From Adhaeribacter swui (lineage in GTDB: Bacteria; Bacteroidota; Bacteroidia; Cytophagales; Hymenobacteraceae): 64,000 nt of DNA. The stretch spans positions 2,734,585-2,798,584 of the forward strand of contig NZ_CP055156.1 in assembly GCF_014217805.1 (NCBI RefSeq), read 5' to 3'. Below are positions 46,141-57,900 of the stretch, in pieces (position 1 is the first letter of the stretch; the number at the start of each line of letters is the position of its first letter). Below the pieces are notes generated by a model. The model saw only the letters and a list, made by a program, of their open reading frames with translations, was not told the DNA's origin and made no database searches. The translations under genes and the position numbers were made by a program.

Positions 46141-47952
46141 TTGAATAGTATAATATTACTGTGTTTTCTGTTGGCCGGGCTTTGCTTTTTGCCGGCTTGT
46201 ACCCAAACGCGTTCCACTCAGCTCAAAGTAAATGCAGCTCATCCGGATAAGATTAAAAAATTATACGATTTAGGGTACCAAAACATGCGGAGTATGGATA
46301 CGGTTGGAGCCCTGGCCGATTCCTTGCTGCATTTGGGTAAAACCAGCATTGATGCCCGCTTAAAAGGAAAAATTTTAAAAGCAAAGTATTATTGGCTTAC
46401 GGGTAATTACCAAAGTGCCATGCATACGGTACTACAGGCTTTAGAACTGGCGCAGCAATCGCAGTTGAACCCGGAGTTGCCGGTAATTTATTCTATTATT
46501 GGTAATCTTTACAAAGAAAAAAAGAACTACCCCAAAGCTCTGGAATCTGCTACCAAAGGCTTAGAAGCGGCGCGAACGCTAAAAGATACTGCCAATATTA
46601 TTTTTCATATCCGGCTAAAAGCGCTGTTTACCCGAAGCTACGGCACCGAGCTTAAAGACTCCACTTTAATAAACCAGGGATTTAAAATTTATTTAAACGG
46701 ACTTACCTTAGCGGAGAGTTCGCCTACCTTCGAAAAAGACCGGATCGCTTATTATAACAACATTGCTCAGATTTACCTTACCGATAGAAAAGATTACCAG
46801 CGGGCAATTTATTACGCCCAAAAGGCCTTGGCTATTGCCACTAAATACAAACAGTTTACTTCTTTAACTTATTCCTACAATTGGTTGGGCGAATCTTATT
46901 TTAAACTGGGGCAACAAGAGCAGGGTTTGCAATATTTGCAACAAGCTTTGCAGTTTGCCCAACAAATTAAACTTCCTTACCGGGAAATGGAGATTTATCA
47001 GGTAATAGCCCGTTGTAATCAGCAAAGGGGTAATTACCAGCAAGCCTTCGCTTACTTTACCCGCTACGATTTACTGCGCGATTCCTTGGCTTTGCTGGAA
47101 AACTTACGGCTGATGAATGAACTGGAAGTACAATACGAGGCGGGTAGAAAAGATCAGGAAATTAACGTTCTTACTCAAAAGAGTAAAACCCGTGCTATGC
47201 AGATGTATGCCACTCTCGGTATTATGGGAGTTCTGGTAATATCCGGGGTGATTTTTGGCTTGCAATTCCGGACCATCCGGCGGAAAAACAGCTTACTGAA
47301 TTCTCAAAACGAGCAAATAAACGAGCAAGCCGAAAAGCTGAAATTGCTCATGAAAGAACTGCACCACCGGGTTAAAAACAATCTGCAAATTGTATCGAGT
47401 CTGTTGAGTTTGCAATCGAACCGCTTGCAGGATGAAGACGCCCGAAAAGCTGTGAAAGTAGGCCGACAGCGCATTGAAGCCATGTCGTTAATTCACCGGA
47501 GTTTGTATCAGCAAGACCAGCCCAACCTAGTAAATATGCCGGAATACATTACCGATTTGGTAGAAAGTTTGATGGAAAGCTTCGGGGTAGATAAAAACCA
47601 ATTAACGCTGGATTTACACGTTAGCGTGACGGAACTAGATGTAGATAAAGCTTTGCCTCTGGGTTTGATAATAAACGAGTGGGTTACCAATGCTTTTAAA
47701 TACGCCTATCAATACGTTCCAGAGCCTCGGTTAAGCATCAGCCTGCACGATAGCAATGGGTTACAATTACACATCCAGGATAACGGGCCCGGGTTGCCGG
47801 CAGCCATCTGGGAAAAACCGCAAACGTCCTTCGGTTTAAAATTAGTAAAAGTGCTCAGCAAACAGTTAAACGGTAACTGCTCGGTTGAAAACCACCACGG
47901 TACTACCTTTACCCTGCACATCCCGGAGAAAATTTTAAAAAAAGCAAGCTAA
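46141..47952 (+). CDS. TPR-containing sensor histidine kinase (HisKA_2 type)
   Basis: The start is TTG 46141; no in-frame ATG lies upstream. The 603-residue product has a lipoprotein-like signal (LAGLCFLPAC), TPR helices at about 35-330 (NLYKEKKNYPKALESATKGL, NNIAQIYLTDRKDYQRAIYY), a membrane helix at 352-376, a HisKA_2 dimerisation and phospho-acceptor region (MKELHHRVKNNLQIVSSLLS near 404-423) and an HATPase (PLGLIINEWVTNAFKYAY; IQDNGPGLP). It passes phosphate to the LytTR regulator that begins 5 bases after its stop. TPRs probably sense in the periplasm. Confidence 0.92.
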   Translation: MNSIILLCFLLAGLCFLPACTQTRSTQLKVNAAHPDKIKKLYDLGYQNMRSMDTVGALADSLLHLGKTSIDARLKGKILKAKYYWLTGNYQSAMHTVLQALELAQQSQLNPELPVIYSIIGNLYKEKKNYPKALESATKGLEAARTLKDTANIIFHIRLKALFTRSYGTELKDSTLINQGFKIYLNGLTLAESSPTFEKDRIAYYNNIAQIYLTDRKDYQRAIYYAQKALAIATKYKQFTSLTYSYNWLGESYFKLGQQEQGLQYLQQALQFAQQIKLPYREMEIYQVIARCNQQRGNYQQAFAYFTRYDLLRDSLALLENLRLMNELEVQYEAGRKDQEINVLTQKSKTRAMQMYATLGIMGVLVISGVIFGLQFRTIRRKNSLLNSQNEQINEQAEKLKLLMKELHHRVKNNLQIVSSLLSLQSNRLQDEDARKAVKVGRQRIEAMSLIHRSLYQQDQPNLVNMPEYITDLVESLMESFGVDKNQLTLDLHVSVTELDVDKALPLGLIINEWVTNAFKYAYQYVPEPRLSISLHDSNGLQLHIQDNGPGLPAAIWEKPQTSFGLKLVKVLSKQLNGNCSVENHHGTTFTLHIPEKILKKAS

Positions 47953-47957
47953 ACTCT

Positions 47958-48743
47958 ATGGCGGATAACAATGTGCGCATCTTAATTGTGGAAGACGAAG
48001 GCATTCTGGCTTTAGGTCTGGAAGATACCTTGCTGCAAGATGGGTACGAAGTTGTGGGAATAGCCGATAATGGCCCAGAAGCGATTAGCTTATTAAAAGA
48101 AAATCCGGTGGACTTGGTTTTGCTGGATATTCACATAAAAGGCGATTGGGACGGCATTGAAACAGCCCGGCACATTCGCGAACTAAAAGATATTCCTTTT
48201 ATTTACCTTACTGCCTTTGCCGACGAAGCTACCGTTAACCGGGCCAAAGACACTTTTCCGGCCGCTTATCTTACCAAACCATACCAGCAAACCAACCTGC
48301 GTATTGCCATCGAAATGGCTTTGCACCAGTTTGCCTTCCGTAAATCAATCGCTGAAGCTAAAGTAATTCCGTTGAACAAGCCGGTTGAAAAAGAAAAAAA
48401 TGCCCCTTCCTCCGAAACCATTCTGGCCATTAACGACGCCATTTTTGTAAAACAAAACTACCGGTTTTTAAAAATTACGTTAACCGATATCTTGCTGTTA
48501 GAGGCCGACAGTAATTTTACCTACATCTATACCCAGGATAATAAGTTTGTTTTGCGCAACGGCTTGCAGCACGTACTCGAAAAAATAAATTTACCGCAAT
48601 TAGTGCGAATACACCGGTCTTATGCCGTTAACCTGCAACACCTGGAAACTTTTAACGATAGCTTCGTGGTAATCGGCAAGCACGAGGTTCCTTTGGGCCG
48701 CAACTACAAAGAGGAATTTTTTAAAAATTTCAACTTTTTGTAA
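47958..48743 (+). CDS. LytTR-type response regulator
   Basis: The 261-residue protein has a receiver domain (1-125) with Asp57 in LVLLDIHIKGDWDG and acidic Glu12/Asp13, and a C-terminal LytTR DNA-binding domain from about 160 (ILLLEADSNFTYIYT; LVRIHRSYAVNL; VPLGRNYKEEFF). It starts 5 bases after the kinase gene, so they form an operon. LytTR proteins bind paired direct repeats about two helical turns apart, and three repeats at 21-bp spacing lie 10 bases after this gene (48751-48805), in front of the giant T9SS gene. Confidence 0.94.
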   Translation: MADNNVRILIVEDEGILALGLEDTLLQDGYEVVGIADNGPEAISLLKENPVDLVLLDIHIKGDWDGIETARHIRELKDIPFIYLTAFADEATVNRAKDTFPAAYLTKPYQQTNLRIAIEMALHQFAFRKSIAEAKVIPLNKPVEKEKNAPSSETILAINDAIFVKQNYRFLKITLTDILLLEADSNFTYIYTQDNKFVLRNGLQHVLEKINLPQLVRIHRSYAVNLQHLETFNDSFVVIGKHEVPLGRNYKEEFFKNFNFL

Positions 48744-48750
48744 GCTTCCG

Positions 48751-48804
48751 TTTACATACAACCTTTATTTGTTCGCATACAAACCATTGTAGTTAGCATA
48801 CTAT
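48751..48804 (+). promoter_or_regulatory. Candidate LytTR operator: three direct repeats at 21-bp pitch
   Basis: ACATAC at 48754, GCATAC at 48775 and GCATAC at 48796 are exactly 21 bases apart, each preceded by TT plus one base; the first two are followed by AA. Consensus TTnRCATACAA. The spacing is two helical turns, as used by LytTR-domain regulators, and the site lies between a LytTR gene and the surface-protein gene. Binding is inferred. Confidence 0.55.
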
Positions 48805-48906
48805 TTTTCCTACCCCCTTCTTTCATTTCCTACATTCAGGCTATTAGTTCAAGCAAGACTGGCCGAAGCCATTTATGAACCAGCCAAAAGCGCCCAAGTT
48901 CCGGTA

Positions 48907-48933
48907 CCCGCATCCGTGCGGGGGAGATTTTTC
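48907..48933 (+). terminator. Hairpin with T run ahead of the giant gene
   Basis: CCCGCA-TCCG-TGCGGG followed by GGAGATTTTT. It could end read-through from the kinase/regulator operon or act as a leader attenuator, being 40 bases upstream of the ATG at 48973. Confidence 0.5.
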
Positions 48934-48972
48934 TATGTTATTTACCTTTATTTTACTACTAACTCATTGGTC

Positions 48973-51900
48973 ATGAAACACTTTTACAAACGTTTTTTAG
49001 GCTTATTCTTCCTGTTTTTTCTGGGGATAGGCAGCACCTCAGTTTTTGCCCACAATTTTTTATATGAGATTGGTTACGACCAGAAGTCGGGTCGTATTTT
49101 TTTTACCGTATCGGTGGATGAACGCGATTGCGGTACTTGCAAGAATGATAAGCTGAAAGACCTGGACATTACCGTTACCCTCAACGGAGTTACCCACACC
49201 CTGCTGGATAATGCTTCCTATGGCAACCGTAACGGTACTTATAAAAATGTGTTACTGGTTAATAATGGATCCGGCTGGGGGGATACTTACGACCGGCAAG
49301 GTTACTATTTTAATATTCCCAGTGACTGGATTGGTAAATCGCTAACTTTCAGAACCCATTACGATTGGGGCGATAATGACGATAAGCAAGGGGATAAAGT
49401 AAATGATTTTCAGATTGCGGGTTTACAAGGCAAACCCACGATTACGGCATTCCCGACCGGCGAACAAAATCAGGTAAAGCTTACCTGGGAAAAGCCGGGT
49501 GCGAACGGCTACGCTCCCGAAAGAATCCGGTATTATATTTACCAGAACGATCAATTGATTGCGGGCCTGGACTACAATACCACCAGTTACATCGACCCCA
49601 ATACCGTGTACGGGTACCGCTACAATTACCGGATAGTAGCCCGGGTAAATCTAACCCGCGAATTTTTAGTAAACAACCCCAATTACTTTGATACCGGGAG
49701 CGCCAATGTAGTAGCCTGGAAAAACAGTAAACTGGTTCTAACGCCTACTTTTGTTCCGTGTGCCACCGGCATTACCCTAACTTGGCCCAGACCTAATTTA
49801 GACGGCGCTTATTCTTATAAAATATTGCGGAGTGCCCGGCCCGACTTTAGTACAATCACAAATACTTTTGATGTTAACGGCGGACTGAATACGCTTACTT
49901 ATTTCGATGATACCAATTTACAACATCAAAAATCACATTACTACAAAATTCAGGTCATCCGGCCGGATAAGCAGGTTGCTACGGAGCTAACTTCGGAAGT
50001 GGCCAGTATTACTCCAGACTTAAGTCCGGCCGCCCCGCAAATTAGTTTAGCCGACTACGGTACTTATTTTAAAATTATCTGGTCGGGTTATTCTTGTGCT
50101 AGTGTTACCAACTTCAAACTTATCCGCAAGGTTATACAAGCGGGTAAGATCATTGAGAACACTACTACTAACCTGGATCCAAAGCCTGGCGCCTGGGCAG
50201 ATGAAAAGTTACAAGCCTGTAATACCTACGAGTACCAGCTGGTAGCCGTGAACCAGTACGCCGAAGTAGCCGGTAACATATTAAGCAAAGCGGTACCCGA
50301 TCAGATTGCCGATGCCCTGGAATGGGGCACGGACGTAACTGAACGGAACAATCCGCAAAACCCGTTTTACAACCACGATTATAAATTTAAAGCTTCGAAA
50401 GGGTTTTTTACCAGTTACATTCAGCTGCAGTGGGATGCCAAATACAAAAGCCGCATCGAGAGTTATGAAATTTACCGGAAAATTGCCGGTACTAACAATA
50501 CCCGGGAATTGGTGCATGTAGCCGAAGGTGGCAGTTCTACGCAGTGGCTCGACGAGTTTGCCGAAGCCAACACCATGTATGAATATACCATTGAAGGAGT
50601 AGCCACTTGTAACGGGCAACCTATTAAAAGCCGCGAAGCCAAAGCTTTGGGTTTTCGGGCGCCTTTTGGTACTGTAAGTGGCCGCATCTTTTTTGAAGGC
50701 GGGCAAGTAGTAGAAAAAGTGCAGGTGCGGGCCCGCAACACCGATGGGGCCGCCGGCAAAGCGCTTGCTTTTACTAATAACACGGCCGCATTTGATATCA
50801 AAGCTTCCCGCATATTCTGGCCCAGCCAGGAAGGTTGGGCTTTAGAAACCTGGTTACGACCAACGGATATAGCTACTAACTACGTACTCTACGACCATTT
50901 GGAAAATGGCCAGGGATTGCAAATAAGCTACGAGAATGGCCGCTACATATTAAGTGCCGGAGCGGAGCAGGTAAGTATACAACCGGGTGATTTTTTAAAA
51001 AATAATGAATTTCACCACTTGTCGGTTAGCTTGAATACCGTTTCGCGGCAAGTACAATGGGTAGTAAACGATTCGGTATTTACTCCGCAACAACTCACCA
51101 ATGCTTTTCAACCGAACACTAATGCCGATCTGTCTTTGGTTTTTGGTAACAGCCGGGCCTACAACCAAGGATTTCAGGGTGTAATAGACGAGATAAGAAT
51201 CTGGAATAAACCCCGCACTGCGGCGCAGTTAGTGCAGGATTACAGCCGGTTTTTAGATGGCAGCGAACCTGGTTTAATTGCTTACTGGAAGCTAAACGAA
51301 GGTTTCAGTGATTATGCTTTTGATGGTTCGCGCGTAGACCGGAAATACAACGAAAACCACGCAAAATTAAAAGGCAGCTTCGAGTGGACTACCACCATTC
51401 CTTCCGAGGACCAACTGGCCAACGTGGCCTACACCGATAGCAAAGGCAATTACCGCCTCACCAATATCCAGTTCCGGGGCTCCGGGGAAAGCTTCGAGAT
51501 AACGCCGCTGCTGGGTGTGCATACTTTTGATCCAAACTCGCTTTTATTATTTATTGGCGAAGGTGCTTTGAGCCACAACGGGAAAGATTTTAAAGATATC
51601 TCGTCGTTTATTACGAAAGGCAGCGTTCGGTACCAGGGTACTTCTTTCCCGGTGCAAGGCGTGCAGATGCTCGTGGATGGCAAAACCTTGCTCAATGCCA
51701 GCAATGTACCGGTAATGTCGGATGCCAAAGGTGAGTTTGAAGCCCGGGTGCCGATTGGGCAGCACGTATTATCATTTGTGAAGAACGGCCACGTTTTCCA
51801 GAATGCGTACTGGCCCGCCGAAAACCAACCGCACGATTTTCAGGAACACTTACGCGGGCAACTCGAAATACTGGATACTACCAAAGTAAAACTAATCGGC

Positions 51901-54900
51901 CGGGTAGCCGGTGGCCAGGTACAAGGGGATAAACCTTTGGGCATGGGTCTTTCAAAAAACAATTTGGGTACGGCCAAAATTACCTTAGAGCCCGAAAAAG
52001 GCGGCGACCTGGATGAATCGCCCACAAATTTTAAAAAAACCATTGATTTAACTACCGATCCGCAAACCGGCGAATACACCGCCTGGATCATACCCGAGCG
52101 CTTTATTGTAAAGGAGGTAAAAACCAACAATACCCTTACCGACGGTTCGCGCTATAATTTCGGGGAGCAACCTATTCTGGATTTAAGTTTACCTGTTTCG
52201 GATTTACGTTGGGAGTACCAACTGGATAATAATGGCAAGAAAGCAGATTCGGCCAGTTACCACTTCAGCAAAAAGTTTGTGCTGCACAATCAAACCAAGT
52301 GGTCCATTAACAATAACGAGCTCATCGGGGAGGAGAAAATTAAACTCAGCAACAGCGGTCCGGAGATCGACCTTTCGAGTAAACCCTTCGGTGCGCCGGT
52401 ATTTTACATGAACGCCCAGTACGAGTTTCCATTGCGGTTTTTTGAAGAATACGAAAATGCCGACGATCACGAAAAAGAACTGGTGCCGGTAACCAACGCT
52501 AAAATAAAACTAGTTAATAATTGGAAGCAAGGAAACCCCGACGAAGAACTGATTCTGAATAATCCGCAGGGTGTTTTCAATTATAAATTCCGGGCCGGCA
52601 GCCCTAATTTAAGTGGCACCTACACCTATAACTTTTCGGCGGCCATAAAAATTGGAGACCAATCTTACGCCGATTTAGGTACGCTTCCCGGTTATATTTT
52701 GGGGCAGATTACGTCGGGTTCTGGTTTTGTTACCAAAGGCCCCGATGTGGTAGAATTTATTCTGCGTGATCCACCGGGAACGAACAGCTACGCCTACCTG
52801 AGCAAAGGCTCTACTACCACCAAAACCATGTCGATCTCGAATGTAGGAGGCAGCACCCAAACCATTAATCCAACCTTTTATCTGGGTACCGAAATTAAAA
52901 CTTCTGCTGGTTTTGGGGTAGCTTTAATAACCGAAACCGAAATTGAGCATGTACTTTCCAACGAAGATGTAATCACCGAAAAAAGGTCGGAAAATGGGCA
53001 GTTAGTGGAAAGTTTACAGGTAACCGAAGGTTGGAAAACCAGCGACGACCCGGAGTTAGTCGGTAGCACCGCCGATTTATTTGTGGGCCGGGCTATGAAT
53101 TTTATCTTGGGTAAAACCGAAACACTGGAATTATTAGAACTAAAAGCGCCTTTTGATCAGCTTCCGCATTCGGCTCCTTTTACTTACCAGGGCAAAACGT
53201 ACGCGCTGGTGCGCCGGCAGGGGATGGCCGCCGCGCAGGATAATTACGGCACCCGGTTTATGTATACCCAACAGCATATTCAAAATAATTTAATTCCTAC
53301 CCTCAAGAATTTCCGGAATAGTTTGTTGCTCCGCGGCGATAACGTGTATGTTTCTAAAATCGCCAAAGGAGATGCCCGGTTTGGTGCCGATAACTACGAC
53401 CAACAGATATTTGCCAACGCAGCTTTGTCTAAACCCGCCGAAGGTGTAGCCACCCGTGGCGCATATTCTGGCCCCAGTTATAGTTTCAATCCGGCTAAAC
53501 GCGGCGATCCCGATTCGGTGTACTTGCTTAATCAGCAAATAACGCTTTGGCAAGAAGCCCTGCGAAGCAATGAAGCCAATAAACTGGATGCTAAAACCAA
53601 AGGCACCGCCGAAGGTATTACCAATGTTTCCTTCGATGGCGGAGTAACCCAAACCTGGGAGAAAAACTTAAATTCGCTCTGGGGTACCAATACCACCATT
53701 GAAGTAACCGCCGACGCTTCGCTGGAATTTATGACGGGTGGTAAGTTTAACGGTTTTGGGGCTACCATTCGGGTAAAGGCCAACTTTTTCAATAATTTTT
53801 CCGGCTCCGTTGGCGAATCCACGAACGAGAATTTAACCTTTGGCTACGTTTTATCTGATGGGGATAAAGGAGATTTTTACAGCGTAGATGTGATTGACCC
53901 ATCAGCCATTAAATTATTAAATGATAAAGGCGACCATGTAGTTTGGGCCGATTATTACAACGTAAAAGAAGAATTTGCCGATCGCAAAGAAGGATACAAC
54001 AATGGGTTCTTTTCGCCGATGTTTTACACCCGGGGCGGGCAAACCTCCTGCCCGTACGAATGCGACGAAAAAACGCAGTATTACCAACCCGGTAAAATAT
54101 TAAATGCCGCTACCCTGCGCCGCGAAAAACCCGAAATAAACGTGGAAAACAACATTGTTACGGGGGTGCCCGAAACCAATGCCGCCGTTTTTAAAATTTT
54201 GCTGCAAAACAACGGTGACTCCGACGAAGATATCTGGTACGGCGTGCAGGTCGATGAAAATTCTAACCCTAGCGGGGCGGTAATTACCATCGATGGTTCT
54301 ACTCCCAACCGGGCCTTCCGGGTACCGCACGGCGAAGTAGTAGAAAAAATATTAACCGTGAAAAAAGGACCTGGCGCAATATTTAACTACGAGAACCTGG
54401 GCATTGTGCTGCACTCGCTCTGCGAACCCGGTACGGTTTCCGACACCGTAAAAATTTCCGCTTTTTTTGCCCCGGCCTGTACGCCCGTTACCATGCTAGC
54501 ACCTTTGGATAACTGGCTCGTGAATGTGGATGCGCAAGGTAAAGTGCCCGTGCAACTATCGGGCTATGACGTAAACCTGCGGTCGTTTAAGAGCATCGAG
54601 CTGCAATACAAATCCACGGCTTCTAACACCTGGGCTACTATTCATACTTTCTTTAATAAAGAGGCCGATTACAATGCCGCTATTGCGCAAAACAAAGATG
54701 CTGCTGTATCTAAAATTGGTGGTAAAACCACCATTAACTTTAGCTGGGATATAACCGATTTACCCGACCGGAATTACGAGTTACGCGCTAAATCTAATTG
54801 TACCGATGGTTCGGTGAGTTATACCGAAGTGAAAAAAGGCTTGAAAGACGTGGTGCCGCCGCTGGTATTTGGCGCCCCGCAACCCGCCGACGGTATTTTG

Positions 54901-57900
54901 TCGCCGAACGACGAAATTATGATTCAGTTTGCCGACCCGGTAGAAGCTGGTTTGATTAACAAAAGCAATATTACCGTACGGGGTGTACTCAATGGCTCGG
55001 ATCTGGCGCACGGTGCTTTCCTGCATTTTGATGGCAAACAAGGTGATGTGCGCATTCCGGAGGGCTTACAAATCAATAACCGTTCGTTTACCGTGGAGTT
55101 CTGGGCGCGGGTAAAATCCAATACCGCCAATGATGACCAGATACTCTTTACCCAAGGTACCGGAACCGAAGCCATCACCATTGGTTTTGATAAAACGGGT
55201 AAACTGTTTGCTGGTTGGGGAACCACGCCCCGGGTACTGGCTACTAAAACCTTGCCGGCCAACAGCTGGCAGCATTACGCGGTTTCCTACGATGCCCCGG
55301 CCAATAAAGTAAGTCTCTATGGCAACGATCAATTATTAGCCGAGAAAAATCAGGTGGATGTGGTTGCCGGACAGGGCGTAGTTTATATTGGTTCTTCGCC
55401 GGTTAACGGCAATGCTTTCCAGGGCGATGTACACGCGCTTCGCGTTTGGGATCAGTATAAAAACCGTGACGAAATATACGCGGCCCAATCCATCCGGTCG
55501 AACGGTGGGGAACGCAGCTTAATAGGTTACTGGCCTTTCAACGATTTAAAAGGAACCACAGCTAAAGATCTGGCCCGGGCCTTACACGCCGAGGTAGCCG
55601 CCCAATGGGTAACCGAACCCGCTTCAAAAGCCATTTCGCTCAACGGCAATGGTTACGTAAAAGTAAACAGTGGTCATACTCCTATCACGCAAGACGGCGA
55701 CTTTACCCTGGAATTCTGGTATAAAGCGGGTGCCAATGCTGTTAATACCGCTTTGTTCTCGGCCGCCTTACTCAATACCGATGTAAAATGGTTTTTAGAA
55801 TTTGATGAACAAGGCGCTATTTTTCTGAAACAAAATAACCTGCTGATTAACGCCGTAGAAAACAATACCCTGGATGGCAAATGGCACCACTTGGCCATGA
55901 TCGTGGACCGGCGGGGTAACCTATCGTTCTTGCTGGATGGGGCGCTGACCAATTACCGCAAAGCTGATGTTCTGGCACCATTAACCGTTCCGGCCTTGTA
56001 CTTTGGGGTGCGTTACGATCAGACTTCTACCGCAGGGGGTACGCCCAAAACTACCTTTAGTAATTATTTTAAAGGCCAGCTAGACGAAATCCGTTTCTGG
56101 AACTCGGCCCGTACCACCGAACAGATAAACCGTTCATTAACCACGAAACAACCCAACGACCTGGCCGATTTACAAATTTATTACCCATTCGAAGCCTACC
56201 AGGACAACAGCGGCGTGATGCTGTCGGTAGACTCGGATAAAGAACAAAGCGGCAAAACCACGGATCAGGCTACTTTTGTAAACGCTACCTACACCAACGA
56301 ATCGCCGAAAATTGACCGGCCGCAACCCGAGCAAAAAGTAGATTTTAACTACGTTATAAACCAAGATAAATTGCTGATTACTTTAAACGAGCCGCAGGAA
56401 CTAGTGGAGAAAACGATTCTGGATATAACCGTGCAAGGTGTCATGGATAAAAACAGCAACGTAATGCCCGGGGCTAAAACCTGGTCGGTGTTTGTCGATA
56501 AAAACCAGGTAAAATGGGTAGATTCTAACCGTAATTTTGAAAAAGAAGTAAATAAGCCTTTACAGTTCGAAGTGGAGATTACCAACCTGGGCGGTAACCA
56601 GGAAAGTTTTCAAATTGATGGTCTGCCGGGTTGGTTAACGGTTAGCCCCGCCAATGGGCCCATCGAGCCCAACAGCCGCAAAACGCTGGTGTTTACCGTG
56701 AGCGAAAGCTTAAACATGGGCCGGTATACCGAAGATATTTTGCTCCGGACCAATTTTGGCTACGACGAAAAACTGGCCTTGCACCTGAAAGTATTTACCC
56801 CAGCTCCCGAGTGGACCGTAAATCCGCGCAACTTCAGCCAATCCATGAGTATCATTGGACAGGTAAAAATCAACAACCAGTTCTCCATTAACCCCGACGA
56901 TAAAGTGGCCGCTTTTGTAAATGGGCAATGCCGGGGAGTAGCCCAAATGGAGTACGTACCCGCCTACGACCGTTACTTGTTTTTTATGCAAGTGTACGGA
57001 CCGGGCGTAGCGAATGAGAAAATAAGCTTCCAGATTTGGAATGCCGATTTGGGCGTCACGCATACCGATGTAATACCGGCTACGTTGGCTTTTCAGGATG
57101 GAACGGTGCATGGCTCTACCGCTAACCCGTATCTGCTGACCGCCAATAACACCATTTACCAGGAACTAGACTTAAAAGCGGGCTGGAACTGGATTTCTTT
57201 TAACGTGGATGTAAAAAACAAAGATCTTGCTGCCGTGCTGGACCCAACCGTAATTGACCGCAGTTCCGTATTTATGTCGCAGGATTGGGTAGCGGATTAT
57301 TCGGCGGGGGTATGGTCGCCGGCCGGCAAACGGGTTACCAACGTGGCCAGCTATTTACTGAAAGTAGGAGCAGCGAAGAAGTTACAGGTAAAAGGCAGCA
57401 TGTTAAACCCAGCGAACGAGATAATTACCCTCAAAAAAGGCTGGAATTGGGTAGGTTACACGCCGCAGGTGAGTATGCCGGTGACCGATGCATTAGCCGG
57501 CGTAAACTTAGCCGACGGCGATATTATTAAAAGCCAAACCGATTTTGCCGTGTACGATAAGAATAAAGGTTGGGTAGGTAGTTTAAAAACCCTTAAAAAC
57601 GGCCAAGGTTACCGCATACAATCATCGCAGAACGCGGATTTAAATTTTGCTTATCCAAAAATGTCCGTGAATTCAGGCAACCGCACGGCAAATGCTGAAT
57701 CGCCGCTAGCTAAATTAGTAAACCCGGGAGTTTACCCCTATAACATGAATATGGTAGCCGAGATAGCTTCTGACCAAATTGTGGAAGAAACCGGAATTTT
57801 GGTCCACAATGCGGCTACCGGCGAAAAAGTTGGTTGGGGTACGGGTTACCTGGTAGAAGACAAAGTTTTATTTTTCATTACTATGTTCGCTAACCAGGAA

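Noticed and set aside
48751-48804. Three 21-bp-spaced repeats as a CRISPR remnant
   Set aside because: Repeats are about 10 bases with 11-base intervals, far shorter than any CRISPR unit; operator is the better reading.
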